The notes: generated by a model not told the origin, from the sequence alone. A stretch of DNA of 64,000 nt from PALSA-1440 sp050011195 (GCA_050011195.1 JBEKJO010000007.1:1-64000); one strand, 5' to 3'; positions 53,601-61,996 are shown, numbered from the stretch's first letter. A program made the numbers and translations.

Positions 53601-54774
53601 TTACGGCCTGACGCAGTTCGGCATCACCAATTTCAATCCCACGACCGCGACCGTGTGGCTGCATAACGACCTCAACACGAACAATACCGCCACCGGCCTG
53701 AGCAGCGGGTTTCACATCGTGCGGTCGCGTTGTTTCCTGCCCCGGAGCGGCAAATCCGGCGTCTATAACACTTTCCTCCAAACCTTCTATTACGCCGCCC
53801 AGTTGCCGGCCGGGGTCATTGCGTATCCCACCACCGACGGCAGCGCCATCACCGGCAGCAGTTACACCGTTGTCGTGTGCGCGGACAGCTCGGTGACCGA
53901 AGTGGATTACTGCATTACCGACACCAATGGCCAAACCTGCGGCGTCGCAGCCGCCGCCTCGCCGGATCCTACGCTGAGCCAGCAATACACTAACTATCCG
54001 CAGCAGTACCGGTTCACCTACAACCCCGTCGCCAGCAGCGGGACCGCGACCATCACCGTCCAGCTCAAGGACTTGTCCACGAGTGCTTATACCAACCACT
54101 TCACGACGCTGACCCGCACCGTCCAGGCGGAGGCCCCGGTCAGCGTCCTCCAAATCGCAAGCCCGCCAACCGACGGCGCCGTGCTGATCCTCAGCTTGAA
54201 TGAGACTTACACCATCCAGACCTGCTTCACACCCACGTTAACCACCAACGATGCGGACCTCTTCAGCATTTACATTAATGGGCTTCTTCAGCCGCAGTCG
54301 GGCTACATCTTGCGCCCTCCCGGCTCGGTGGCGGGGTGTCCCGGGATGCGCAATCTGCTTTACATCTGGACGAACGCGATCTCCGAAACCAATGTTATCC
54401 AGGTCGTTTACACCAACGGTGTCACGCTGAGTGCTACGCGCACGGTGGCCGTGGCTCGCATCGGCGATCCGACGGACTCCGACGGCGATGGCGTGCCGAA
54501 CTGGATGAAAATCTTAGCGGGCACCAGCCTCTACGACCCCAATTCCTTTTTGCGCATTACCAGCCTGGTGTCCGGCAACCCGGTCGAGGTCACTTGGTCC
54601 AGCGTGCCCAATATAACTTATCAGGTGCTCGCCACCACCAATTTCGATTATCCCATGGCGCCGATTCCCGGGGCCGTCGTCACCGGCGATCCCAGCAACA
54701 CCGTTACCCGCTGGTTCGACGTCGCGCCCGACGCCACGAACAGGTTCTACCGCATTCAAGTCCTCGTGCCGTGA
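50623..54774 (+). CDS. Giant secreted GH13 alpha-amylase-like protein
   Basis: 1383 residues. Signal peptide (IGWQVVCLLLSFAGLAGARG). N-terminal GH13 barrel: SLWLPQPAKGG, region I VYFDNVMNHREG, region II CDGFRMDAVKHVP, region III MLFGEHLGPP, region IV VQFAEDQDALL, where the usual His-Asp reads Gln-Asp. The middle contains beta-sandwich modules (WQSADIWVKSGYQFQIDTCY) shared with the next gene. Near the C-terminus DSDGDGVPNWMKILAGTSL is a calcium-binding dockerin-like/type 3 repeat, followed by a terminal module ending NRFYRIQVLVP. Extracellular starch breakdown is likely. Its stop is 50 bp before the next GH13 gene. Confidence 0.88.
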   Translation: MRTRMSCRIGWQVVCLLLSFAGLAGARGEAMLELFQMTWTNLIQKMPELAEAGYTSLWLPQPAKGGGALSVGYDLFDPFDLGDKNQNGTVATMYGTKAQLLQMVQTAHQFGIRVYFDNVMNHREGVVPGYDIYTPTNFFPGLWPQDFHLQTTSSGNRNWNNVENWNDQYYVQNEPINGLCDLAQEPGPTNFNFGPVLFSLTNKPFFIRQPNNPEYYMDTNTVSLGSWPAGGWPGFDWSGGISPAFSWSGGTWHGFNGTNGQPVPEFVEDYLTRAAMWTLYTTKCDGFRMDAVKHVPSPFFGDYSTSWRGYVGGIQAMFDYTHGYGSNVLGNGYVETDDNRNSCFDTEAPRNDAMLFGEHLGPPPTYGEYISTGMRLLNAPLRTVLNGALQDGGSLPSGLDQRDFIPYSGAFSAAQGVQFAEDQDALLCCPTHREMQDAYYFMHEGLPMIYSDNFNWAGNPSSSATFPEVPMTDYLGQYGDNTMPETCYIHHQMARGGTRPRWSDSHIVAFERYDYRDVQTSDPYDDPDATVLLFAMNATYNNPHGDILFDDGIARTSDGYYNCWESDTPSEGYGLCVGFPPGSVLAQMATASPGGGNFRTCPKLLVHSATTNYAQAVASATNSDPTQRLIYVNTTPPSGGGAIELLVPAGGWVMYGYQWPEPSRGNALTNAIIFRQGGAVAPTVLVYRHDGTNGDPNFNPIYPFKMRGSFDPNGNVILAPGEGHVSTITNAYGVQTLSNSYAIEIPVLTNAPFDLDLFCDASATNILVKMDGGLDLNSQMGLGPTTGFDRRDNQPGYVSDVWLGYEQAAQQSRYGPEKFGAVNISRDNIVSLGAETYYYTVGTTNYTVIDGSGNGTNIYTDTATWVYHDPTATNTVAGYGTATQRVPYNPNAWQSADIWVKSGYQFQIDTCYIYYTTDGSNPEGAFGVGKGTTQVVEAWWIAHDSADGTIDWWKGTIPGLPANTQVRYKVALFLGGYPQNTIGTISDADESKLYGLTQFGITNFNPTTATVWLHNDLNTNNTATGLSSGFHIVRSRCFLPRSGKSGVYNTFLQTFYYAAQLPAGVIAYPTTDGSAITGSSYTVVVCADSSVTEVDYCITDTNGQTCGVAAAASPDPTLSQQYTNYPQQYRFTYNPVASSGTATITVQLKDLSTSAYTNHFTTLTRTVQAEAPVSVLQIASPPTDGAVLILSLNETYTIQTCFTPTLTTNDADLFSIYINGLLQPQSGYILRPPGSVAGCPGMRNLLYIWTNAISETNVIQVVYTNGVTLSATRTVAVARIGDPTDSDGDGVPNWMKILAGTSLYDPNSFLRITSLVSGNPVEVTWSSVPNITYQVLATTNFDYPMAPIPGAVVTGDPSNTVTRWFDVAPDATNRFYRIQVLVP

Positions 54775-54824
54775 GTTGGCCCCGATTTGAATGCGTGACC
54801 TGACTCAGCCGGCCTGAACCACTT

Positions 54825-57800
54825 ATGAAACGCCACCCCAACCTGATCCTCCTTGTCTGCCTGGCGCTCTGCCTGGGCGGCGTCCACCAGTGTTTGGGCG
54901 TCCTCGCCAATGCCTGGCACATTCCGGACGGCGACGCCAACTTTGGCGGACTGAACATGCGCAGCCCTGAATTTGAAATCGGCACCACCACGACCGTCAC
55001 GGTTTGGTCCGGCGTTTGGAAGTGGAGCAACGGCGGGAGCACGCTGCTCTGCAATCAGACCGGCGGCTGGGTGTTTTACAAGGGCGCGACGCAGAGTTCG
55101 TGGAGCAGCAATGCGCTCACCTGGCAGACGAATTTTCAATACACCACGGGAAACCAGTATTGGAGCGCGTCATTTAATACCACGAATTTCGGCACCGATG
55201 ACGTCATACAATATTATTTGCTGCTGACCCTCGACGGGACCGGAACCAGTGGCGCCACCAACACTTGCCTTTATGCCGGTGGCGACTACGGCAGCTTGAC
55301 CACCGGCAATCAAAGTGTCGCCGCCGCATCACCGTTCACCATTCGCAACCGGCCCGCGTGGTTGTTCCATGACGGCAACCGGGTTGTCACGGCCAACGCC
55401 AACGGGACTAATTCGACCGTTAGTTTCTGGATCCAAATTGGTTACCAGTCCAAGGACGCCAGCATTCGCTGGGCGAGCAATGGCTGCATCTATTTCACCA
55501 CCGACGGCTCGACGCCGGCCGGTTCGCTCGGCGTCGGCAGCGGCATCACGCAAGTCATGCCGTTGAACTACGACCACGAGCAGGATAATTTCAGTATCGC
55601 CGGCAACGCCATGTGGTGGGTGGGCACGGTGACGAACATTCCGAATTACACCGCCATCAACTATAAAATCGGCGTCTGGAACAGCGCCAACAACGAGGAA
55701 AAGTTTGCGGATTACAACGCCGCCACGCCCAACACCATTTTCAATTTTTCCATCGGCGCCACCACCGGCACCAACGGCGTCCCGGTGCTCACCGTGGACG
55801 GCATGAACGCCGAATACACCACCGAACATCTGTTTGTGAACGAAGTGGCGGGCGACTCGATTCCCGTCACCGTTGTGTTTTCGCCCAACACCAACAACGT
55901 CGTCGAGGCTGATGTCTATTCCGACTTGAATCGCCGCAGTTTTGTCACGACCCTCACGGTGGACGCCAACGGCAACCCGACCGAGGAAGGCCTCTACCCG
56001 CCGAACGGGAACACCATCGCCACGGGCGACGACACCCATTATTACAAAGCTTACCCAATGACCTACATTGGCGGCGGCCAGTATTCGCTGACGCTCAACG
56101 CGACGAACTGCGGCGCGTATCGCGTGACGGCGCGCTACCGGCTTTTGGGCAACACCAACTGGTTTTGGTATGGGCTGCGGGATCATTGCATCGTCGTGAC
56201 GCCGACCCGGGCGCGCAACATGACGATGTATGAGTTGAACGCGATGAACATTGATTCGCAAGGCACGAACGAGAGCGACCGCAGCACGTTCACGGATTTA
56301 TACAACGGTCCCGGCTCGCGGCCTTACGACCCGGTCACAAACCGGTTCAATTTGCAATACGTCCAAAACCTCGGCGTGAACTGGCTCTGGCTCCAGCCGA
56401 TTCATCCGATTGGCATCGAGAACCGGCAGATCAATCCGAACACCGGCCAGCCTTACGCCGTCGGCAGTCCGTATTCGATCAAAAACTTCTTCCAGATCAA
56501 TCCGCTGTTGAGCAAAGCCAACACGCGCGCCGCAGGGATGCAGGAGTTCACCAACTTCGTCGCCGCCGCCAACGCCGCCGGCATCAACGTGATGCTGGAC
56601 GAACCGTTCAGCGACTCCGCCTGGGATTGCGAGTTGGACAGCCTCGGCACCAATCTGTTCGCGCCCACCGGCCAGCCCTCCGACCTCATTGTCAACGACC
56701 AGCCGCTGTTTTATTCCCGCACCAACGAATACGACCAGCGCGCCACCAGCCCGGCGTTGCAGACGGTGGCGCCGGACCGTTACGACTTCGGCAAATGGAC
56801 GGACGTGTCCCACATTTATTCCGGCCGTTACGCCGCCCTGGTGCCCAATGCCTCGCAGTCCGGCAATTATTTGAGCGAGGCCGACTGGTTCGATTACTCC
56901 ATCGGCAGCGAAAGCGGCACCGGCAACGGCAACGGCCATTTCGACCCGGTCACGCAAAACGTCTGGCGCTATTTCGCCGACTGTCTCCTTTATTGGCTCG
57001 ACCAGACCGGCTGTCCGAGCAACACGCCGCCCAACCTGACGGCCAGCCGGGGCATCGGCGGCCTGCGCGCGGATTTCGGGCAAGGGCTGGCGCCGCAATG
57101 CTGGGAATACATCATCAACAAGGTCCGCTGCCGGAAATGGGACTTCGTCTTCATGACCGAGTCGCTCGACGGTGGCAATGTGACCTACCGTTCCAATCGC
57201 CACTTCGACGTGCTGAACGAAAACCTCATCTTCGACCTGCAAAACGCCGCCACCGCGAGTGATTATCGCAACGACTTCGACGCGCGACGCACGGCTTACG
57301 GCCAGTCGGTGATTCTGCTCAACAATGATTCCCACGATGAGGAAAGCTATGCCGACCCCTTCGAGGCCCTCATCCGCTACATGGCTTGCAGCGCCATTGA
57401 CGGCGCCCCCATGATCTTCTATGGCGAAGAATTGGGCATCTCCACTACCTTTGGCTTCGACAGCTACCAGTTGAACTTCGGCAAGACGATTCCCCAGTTC
57501 ATGGACTACAACTCCCTCCAGCCTATCTTCTCCCCCGCCAACCGCAACTTCGGCCTCGACCAGCTCTGGCCCGTCTATGCCGCCCTCAACCAGGCCCGCT
57601 CTTTCAGCGCCGCTCTCCGCAATTGCAACCGCTATTACCTCAACCAGATCGGCAGCGAAATCTCCCAGCCCAGCATCTTCTCCGTCGCCAAATACGTCCA
57701 GCCCAACGGCTCCCCCAACTTCTACGACGTGGTCTTCGCCTTCGCCAACCTCGACCGCAATGACTCGCAGGTGGGCAGTTTCGACGTCAACATCACGCAA

Positions 57801-58559
57801 AACGGAACCAACCTCTTTGGCATCAAACCGGGCCGCGCCTACAACGTCAGAAACATCGCCGCTTATACCGCCATTGATCCCAACCGCCGCAATTACTGGC
57901 TCTGGGGCGCGGGCGGCATCGCCGGCAGCAACGTCCTGGCCAACGGCGTCTATGTCGCCCTCAACCCCGTCCCCACCTCCAACAGCGCCTGGACCAATGC
58001 CCCCTTCGAGGCCCAGTACCTCAAGCTCTATGATGTCACCCCCCCGGCCGCCCCGGCGGCCCCCTCCGCTCCCAAAGCCTACGCCCTCGGCGCCAGCGCC
58101 ACCTTCAGTTGGACCCCCCTGGTTGACCCGGACGGCGGCATCTCCGCCTACCATATCCAAGTGGGCACCTCCCCCGGCGCCTCAAACGTCTTCGACACCA
58201 CCCTCGCCGGCACCACCGTTGCCGCCACCAACACTTACGGCCAGACCCTTTACGCCCGCGTCAGCGCCATCAACAACGCCGGCATCGAAGGCCCCTTCAG
58301 CCCCAGCAGCGCCGGCACGATCCTGCTCGACCCTGGCTCCATTCGCCTGACCGCCTCGTTCGCTGCGACTTCCCTCACTCTGAGCTGGCCCGCAAACCTC
58401 AACACCAATTTCACCGCCTTGTACACCACGACCAATCTGACGCCCCCAGCCAACTGGCAGCCGGTGCCCGACGCTCCGTTCCTTGGCAACCAGCAATGGC
58501 TGTTCACTGCGCCCACCACCAACGGCCCGGCCCGCTTCTACCGCCTCCAACTCAACTGA
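54825..58559 (+). CDS. Giant secreted GH13-like protein with N-terminal carbohydrate-binding-like domains and FN3
   Basis: 1244 residues. Signal peptide (LILLVCLALCLGGVHQCLG). Residues about 30-470 are beta-rich modules, with a stretch resembling the middle of the previous gene (YQSKDASIRWASNGCIYFTT). The GH13 barrel follows: MTMYELNAMNIDSQG, VNWLWLQPIHPIG, region I NVMLDEPFSDSAWD (canonical Asn-His replaced by Ser-Asp), region II GGLRADFGQGLAPQCWEYI, region III FVFMTESLDGG, region IV LLNNDSHDEESYADP. C-terminal FN3 (SWTPLVDPDGGISAYHIQVG) and a terminal module ending ARFYRLQLN. Pairs with the upstream GH13 in one transcription unit. Confidence 0.88.
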   Translation: MKRHPNLILLVCLALCLGGVHQCLGVLANAWHIPDGDANFGGLNMRSPEFEIGTTTTVTVWSGVWKWSNGGSTLLCNQTGGWVFYKGATQSSWSSNALTWQTNFQYTTGNQYWSASFNTTNFGTDDVIQYYLLLTLDGTGTSGATNTCLYAGGDYGSLTTGNQSVAAASPFTIRNRPAWLFHDGNRVVTANANGTNSTVSFWIQIGYQSKDASIRWASNGCIYFTTDGSTPAGSLGVGSGITQVMPLNYDHEQDNFSIAGNAMWWVGTVTNIPNYTAINYKIGVWNSANNEEKFADYNAATPNTIFNFSIGATTGTNGVPVLTVDGMNAEYTTEHLFVNEVAGDSIPVTVVFSPNTNNVVEADVYSDLNRRSFVTTLTVDANGNPTEEGLYPPNGNTIATGDDTHYYKAYPMTYIGGGQYSLTLNATNCGAYRVTARYRLLGNTNWFWYGLRDHCIVVTPTRARNMTMYELNAMNIDSQGTNESDRSTFTDLYNGPGSRPYDPVTNRFNLQYVQNLGVNWLWLQPIHPIGIENRQINPNTGQPYAVGSPYSIKNFFQINPLLSKANTRAAGMQEFTNFVAAANAAGINVMLDEPFSDSAWDCELDSLGTNLFAPTGQPSDLIVNDQPLFYSRTNEYDQRATSPALQTVAPDRYDFGKWTDVSHIYSGRYAALVPNASQSGNYLSEADWFDYSIGSESGTGNGNGHFDPVTQNVWRYFADCLLYWLDQTGCPSNTPPNLTASRGIGGLRADFGQGLAPQCWEYIINKVRCRKWDFVFMTESLDGGNVTYRSNRHFDVLNENLIFDLQNAATASDYRNDFDARRTAYGQSVILLNNDSHDEESYADPFEALIRYMACSAIDGAPMIFYGEELGISTTFGFDSYQLNFGKTIPQFMDYNSLQPIFSPANRNFGLDQLWPVYAALNQARSFSAALRNCNRYYLNQIGSEISQPSIFSVAKYVQPNGSPNFYDVVFAFANLDRNDSQVGSFDVNITQNGTNLFGIKPGRAYNVRNIAAYTAIDPNRRNYWLWGAGGIAGSNVLANGVYVALNPVPTSNSAWTNAPFEAQYLKLYDVTPPAAPAAPSAPKAYALGASATFSWTPLVDPDGGISAYHIQVGTSPGASNVFDTTLAGTTVAATNTYGQTLYARVSAINNAGIEGPFSPSSAGTILLDPGSIRLTASFAATSLTLSWPANLNTNFTALYTTTNLTPPANWQPVPDAPFLGNQQWLFTAPTTNGPARFYRLQLN

Positions 58560-58571
58560 CTCTGACCTTCC

Positions 58572-58596
58572 GGGAGGGCGAGCGTCCCCGCGAGCC
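58572..58596 (+). repeat. Half copy of the GGGAGGGCGAGCGTCC element
   Basis: One arm, with a single substitution relative to the rsmA/helicase palindromes, lies just after the GH13 stop. A second fragment, TCGGGAGGGCGA, is at about 58641. No matching opposite arm, so it is a remnant. Confidence 0.75.
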
Positions 58597-58725
58597 GCAA
58601 CTCCCGCCCTTACCACCTGCAACTCAACCGACACCGGCGTTTCGGGAGGGCGATTGGGATTCGGACTGATTCACCCACTGGGTGAGGGGGCTGTAGCCTG
58701 AATTGTCTTTGCCGTTGCGTGAGGT

Positions 58726-59565
58726 TCAACTGCGGAATCCAAGATTAACCCGTTTGGCAGGCACGAACCCACACACTTGATCTGTTCGCCAAAAGCCCGG
58801 TTGCCCTGGCAACGCGAAGACCGCGCACCCGGGCTTCGGCGCGGGCAGCGGCGGCCATTCCGGGCGCTGCATGGAAAAGTACGCTCTGCCCGAGTTCGTC
58901 TGTGTGGTTTGAGCGCGGGCGCTGCAAATGCCCGCCGCTCCCGCAGCAACCAGAATCAGGACCAAACCCTTGGTCCTGAGCCGCCGAGCGGCCCAGATTG
59001 CCGCAATCCCCAACAGAACCAGCAAACTGGACGCCGGCTCCGGGACGAGAACCCCCTCCCGGAACCACAGATCGTAACCATCGGGATCAGGCGCGCCGTC
59101 GAAAAAGGACGTTCCGCCTGGATAGTTATATAAACCACCAATTATATAACAAGTGCTGTCACCAGACTGGAGGACCGGTTGCAAGTAATAAGTTGTTCCC
59201 GGTGTCACCGCCACAGATGTCGCAAAGAAGAAATTGGTGATGCCGAAATAAAAACCGTATGGCATGAAAACCGGGGCCGTTGAATCCAGCACCGTTCCGC
59301 TGATCGAACCTGCCAGCAGATTCACATACAGTGTGGCTCCCACACCACCCCCAGCATAGTCATCCAAAAACTCAAACTGGACGAACCCGACGGAGGCAAG
59401 GGCCGGCGTAAAGGACATGCCTTCAGGCTGCGCCTGAAGTACGAAACCGGCGCTGATGTCCCGGTTGGTCGCCGATTGCTGGTCGTAGATCAGGGTGCCC
59501 TGGCCGTGAGCGGCCAGCGCTGACAACATGAGCGCGGTTTGGAGGGCAAACAGATATGTTTTCAT
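58726..59565 (-). CDS. Secreted PEP-CTERM protein with an internal sorting signal
   Basis: 279 residues. Signal peptide (FALQTALMLSALAAHGQG). The central part (TLIYDQQSATNRDISAGFVL... FGITNFFFATSVAVTPGTTYY) is a choice-of-anchor-type beta domain. A PEP-CTERM, VPEPASSLLVLLGIAAIWAA then RRLRTKG, lies at about residues 175-200, but the frame continues 70 residues beyond: GLVLILVAAGAAGICSARAQ looks like a second signal peptide and TQTNSGRAYFSMQRPEWPPL like the start of another secreted protein. The tail is therefore probably a fused fragment. Start: the ATG at 59565 is preferred over one six codons upstream; neither has a strong ribosome site. Confidence 0.75.
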   Translation of the reverse strand: MKTYLFALQTALMLSALAAHGQGTLIYDQQSATNRDISAGFVLQAQPEGMSFTPALASVGFVQFEFLDDYAGGGVGATLYVNLLAGSISGTVLDSTAPVFMPYGFYFGITNFFFATSVAVTPGTTYYLQPVLQSGDSTCYIIGGLYNYPGGTSFFDGAPDPDGYDLWFREGVLVPEPASSLLVLLGIAAIWAARRLRTKGLVLILVAAGAAGICSARAQTTQTNSGRAYFSMQRPEWPPLPAPKPGCAVFALPGQPGFWRTDQVCGFVPAKRVNLGFRS

Positions 59566-59803
59566 AAGGTGAGTCAGTTTCATAAGCTTGGTTGTTTGGG
59601 CCGCCGTCAGCTTGGCTTGTGAGCGGCACCTTTCATAAGGACGGTTATCAGCCCAAATCGCTATGGCAGGCAAGCTAAATCCACCTGATAATTCCAAGTA
59701 AATGAATTGGCGTGAAAACCCTCTCGTGCACGAAATCCCCAAGAGCAAAGCTCCCACAGCCGGGCGGCGGCGGGAGACCACCAGCGCCGACCGCGCATCT
59801 TCA

Positions 59804-60532
59804 TCATGGTTGTTGCCTCAAGACACGGTACACGAGGAAAAGTTCATCCCCCTGCCGCCGCGCGGACTGGAGTTCCAGTTGGGTTGCCCGCGCCAGGCTG
59901 CCTGCGCCCAGGCCGTCAGCAATCGTCGGCGCGGCGCGTCCGCCGAAAATCTTCGGGCAGACGGTCAGGCGCAGTTCGTTCACCAGGCCGGCGCGGAACA
60001 AGGCGTCATTGAGTTCGGCGCCGCCTTCGCAGAGGAGCCGTTTGATGCCCCACTTCTTGCGCAGCCAGCGCAGCGCGCGGGGAAAGTTGATCTCTTTCGC
60101 GCCGCAAATCCTGACTTCCGCCGCGAGCGCACGCAGCTTCTTCAACCGGCCCGAGGTCGCGCGCCGGGTCGTGAGAATGATGATGGGAGAGAACCGGCGC
60201 CGGAAGATTTCGGCCCCGGGATTGACGGTGCCGGAGCGGCTCACGATGACGCGCAAGTTGAACTCGGCCAGACCGCGGCGCAAACGGAGGCGGCGGTATT
60301 TCGCCGGCCCCGGCCCCATGTTGATCGGGTTCAGGTCCGCCGTGCGGGCGCCCGCCATCACGGCATCTGCCGTCGCGCGGAGTTGGAGCAAGTGTTCCCG
60401 GTCGCGCCGGCTGCCGAAGGAGGAGACGGCGCGATTGGCGGTGGCGATCTTCCCATCCGCCGTCATCGCCATGTTGACCAGCAGGAACGGCAGGGGGGGT
60501 GATGGTGGATGGCTGATGGTTGATCTCTTCAT
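59804..60532 (-). CDS. RibD C-terminal-type reductase (dihydrofolate reductase-like)
   Basis: 242 residues. The RibD-C/DHFR-like pattern is clear: LVNMAMTADGKIATANR, SRRDREHLLQLRATADAVM, GARTADLNP, LLCEGGAELNDALFRAGLV and ELRLTVCPKIFGG. The family reduces the ribosyl side chain of a pyrimidine intermediate in riboflavin synthesis, but stand-alone members are diverse. No deaminase domain is attached and no rib genes adjoin. Its ATG overlaps the queA stop as ATGA. The first 15 residues (ISHPPSPPLP) arise from a GATGGTGGATGG repeat and may be repeat-derived. Confidence 0.85.
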   Translation of the reverse strand: MKRSTISHPPSPPLPFLLVNMAMTADGKIATANRAVSSFGSRRDREHLLQLRATADAVMAGARTADLNPINMGPGPAKYRRLRLRRGLAEFNLRVIVSRSGTVNPGAEIFRRRFSPIIILTTRRATSGRLKKLRALAAEVRICGAKEINFPRALRWLRKKWGIKRLLCEGGAELNDALFRAGLVNELRLTVCPKIFGGRAAPTIADGLGAGSLARATQLELQSARRQGDELFLVYRVLRQQP

Positions 60533-61659
60533 AGAATGAGCATCGCATCACCGTAGCTAAAGAAGCGATAGCGCTCGCGGATGGCCGCGGCGTAGGCGGA
60601 CAGAATCAAATCGCGCCCCCGGGTGTCGTTGGGCGCGGCGAAGGCGCTGACGAGCATCAAGAGGGTGGAGCGGGGCAGGTGAAAATTGGTCAGGAGCGCG
60701 TCCACAATTTTGAAATCGCAGGGGGGATAAATGAAAAGACGCGTGCGGCCCGACCCGGCGGAGACAGTGACTGGTAACGGGTGATTGGTGACTAGTGACT
60801 GGGGACTGGGGACTGGGGACTGGGGATCGGGTCGAGCGGCGAGGGTTTCCAGCACGCGGAGGGTGGTGGTGCCGACGGCGATCACCCGGCGGCCCGCGCG
60901 CTTGGCGTCGTTGACGGCACGGGCGGTTTCCTCGCTCAACTCGTAACGCTCTTCGTGCAGGGTGTGCGCCGCGATGGTTTCCGCCTTCACCGGCGCAAAC
61001 GTTCCCAGCCCGACGTGCAGCGTCAGAAAGCCAACCTGCGCGCCGCGCGCGGCAATTTCGGCCAGCAGCGATTCGGTGAAATGCAACCCGGCGGTCGGGG
61101 CCGCGACCGAGCCGGCGGGCCGCGCGAAAACGGTCTGGTATCGCTCGCGGTCCTGCTCCATGCGGCTCTGGTCGGCGCGCACGATATAAGGCGGCAGCGG
61201 GACTTCGCCCAGCGCGTCGAGCAGGCTGGCGATGTTGGGCGCGCCTGCGAAGCGCAACCGCCGATGGCCTTCGTCATTTTTGTCAAGCACCGTCGCGCGC
61301 GCGCCGCTCAGTTGGCCGCGCGTGTCCCGGAGAAGGACCTGCGTTCCGGCGCGCGCCCGTTTGCCGGGGCGCAGCATGGCCCACCAATCGTTGATGGCAT
61401 TCTCCTCGAGCAGCAGAATCTCAAACTGCCCGCCGGTGCGCGCGTTGACGCCGCGGAGGCGGGCCGGGACCACGCGCGAGTTGTTGAGGACCAGCAGATC
61501 GCCGGGCTGCAAATACTCCAAGAGGTCGCGAAACCGGCGATGCTCAACCTGGCCGGAGCGGCGATGCAAAACCAGCAGCCGAGACTGGTCGCGCTGAGGC
61601 GCGGGGACCTGCGCGATCAGCCCCGGCGGCAGCTCATAATCGAAATCCGCGGTTCGCAT
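60529..61659 (-). CDS. queA: S-adenosylmethionine:tRNA ribosyltransferase-isomerase, with in-frame repeat
   Basis: Builds epoxyqueuosine on tRNA. 376 residues. Opening MRTADFDYELPPGLIAQ is the QueA N-terminus; QRDQSRLLVLHRRSG, GDLLVLNNSRVVPARL, APTAGLHFT, TLHVGLGTFAPV, HEERYEL and ALLTNFHLPRSTLLMLVSAF are all conserved. Between TTLRVLETLAAR and GSGRTRLFIYP lies PDPQSPVPSPQSLVTNHPL, encoded by a tandem repeat (60765-60829) similar to one in the U32 gene. The ATG at 61659 fits the family start; upstream codons are spurious. Downstream RibD-C gene overlaps. Confidence 0.94.
   Translation of the reverse strand: MRTADFDYELPPGLIAQVPAPQRDQSRLLVLHRRSGQVEHRRFRDLLEYLQPGDLLVLNNSRVVPARLRGVNARTGGQFEILLLEENAINDWWAMLRPGKRARAGTQVLLRDTRGQLSGARATVLDKNDEGHRRLRFAGAPNIASLLDALGEVPLPPYIVRADQSRMEQDRERYQTVFARPAGSVAAPTAGLHFTESLLAEIAARGAQVGFLTLHVGLGTFAPVKAETIAAHTLHEERYELSEETARAVNDAKRAGRRVIAVGTTTLRVLETLAARPDPQSPVPSPQSLVTNHPLPVTVSAGSGRTRLFIYPPCDFKIVDALLTNFHLPRSTLLMLVSAFAAPNDTRGRDLILSAYAAAIRERYRFFSYGDAMLIL
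60765..60829. repeat. GGGGACT tandem repeat inside queA
   Basis: Four GGGGACT units (7 nt) follow diverged GTGACTGGTAAC/GTGATTGGTGACTAGT units, overall the same family as the 21-nt repeats at 15912-16010. In frame within queA. Confidence 0.85.
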
Positions 61660-61881
61660 CCGCCACAGCATTATGCCAATGCGCAAGGGTGACAAGGGTG
61701 CAAGTCCAACCTCTGGGTGAAAAACCCTCGTTTTCCCGGTTCCGCTGCGGTCGAAACAAGGTGCGCACCAGCGACTCGGCACTGGTCGCGATTCAGGCAT
61801 TTGGGTGGAAGAACGGCATTGTGCCCAATGTTTTCAAGGGTTTAGCCAGCTTAGGCGGTGTCCTCTGGGGGGTGCACAAGT
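61660..61881. other. Spacer between divergent queA and mraZ, queA side
   Basis: Contains GTGACAAGGGTGCAAGTCC and no convincing gene. The functional-looking sites are on the mraZ side and listed separately. The queA promoter is expected here but no clear -35/-10 pair was seen. Confidence 0.4.
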
Positions 61882-61915
61882 TGTGAATAACTTTTTTCAC
61901 AAATCATGTGGAAAA
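61882..61915. promoter_or_regulatory. Three DnaA-box-like nonamers upstream of mraZ
   Basis: TTATTCACA (minus, 61882-61890), TTTTTCACA (plus, 61893-61901) and TTTTCCACA (minus, 61907-61915) all satisfy the consensus TTWTNCACA within 34 bp. DnaA binding is inferred from sequence only. The sites lie just upstream of the MraZ operator. Confidence 0.55.
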
Positions 61916-61926
61916 CTGTTGACGGG

Positions 61927-61971
61927 GTGGGGAGTAATGGGTCAAAGTGGGGCGAAGTGGGACAGTTGGGG
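61927..61971 (+). promoter_or_regulatory. MraZ operator (TGGG repeats at 10-nt spacing)
   Basis: GTGGGG (61927), ATGGGT (61937), GTGGGG (61947) and GTGGGA (61957) start exactly 10 nt apart, with a fifth TTGGGG at 61966. MraZ of E. coli and mycoplasmas binds direct repeats of this type at 10-nt spacing in its own promoter, so autoregulation of the division cluster is expected. The last repeat ends 25 bp before the mraZ ATG. Confidence 0.85.
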
Positions 61972-61996
61972 TTAGGCTGTTCCGCTGTGAATAAGA

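Noticed and set aside
56298..58160. 620-codon open frame antisense to the second giant GH13
   Set aside because: The opposite strand encodes a recognised GH13 with catalytic motifs; long antisense frames are expected in GC-rich DNA.
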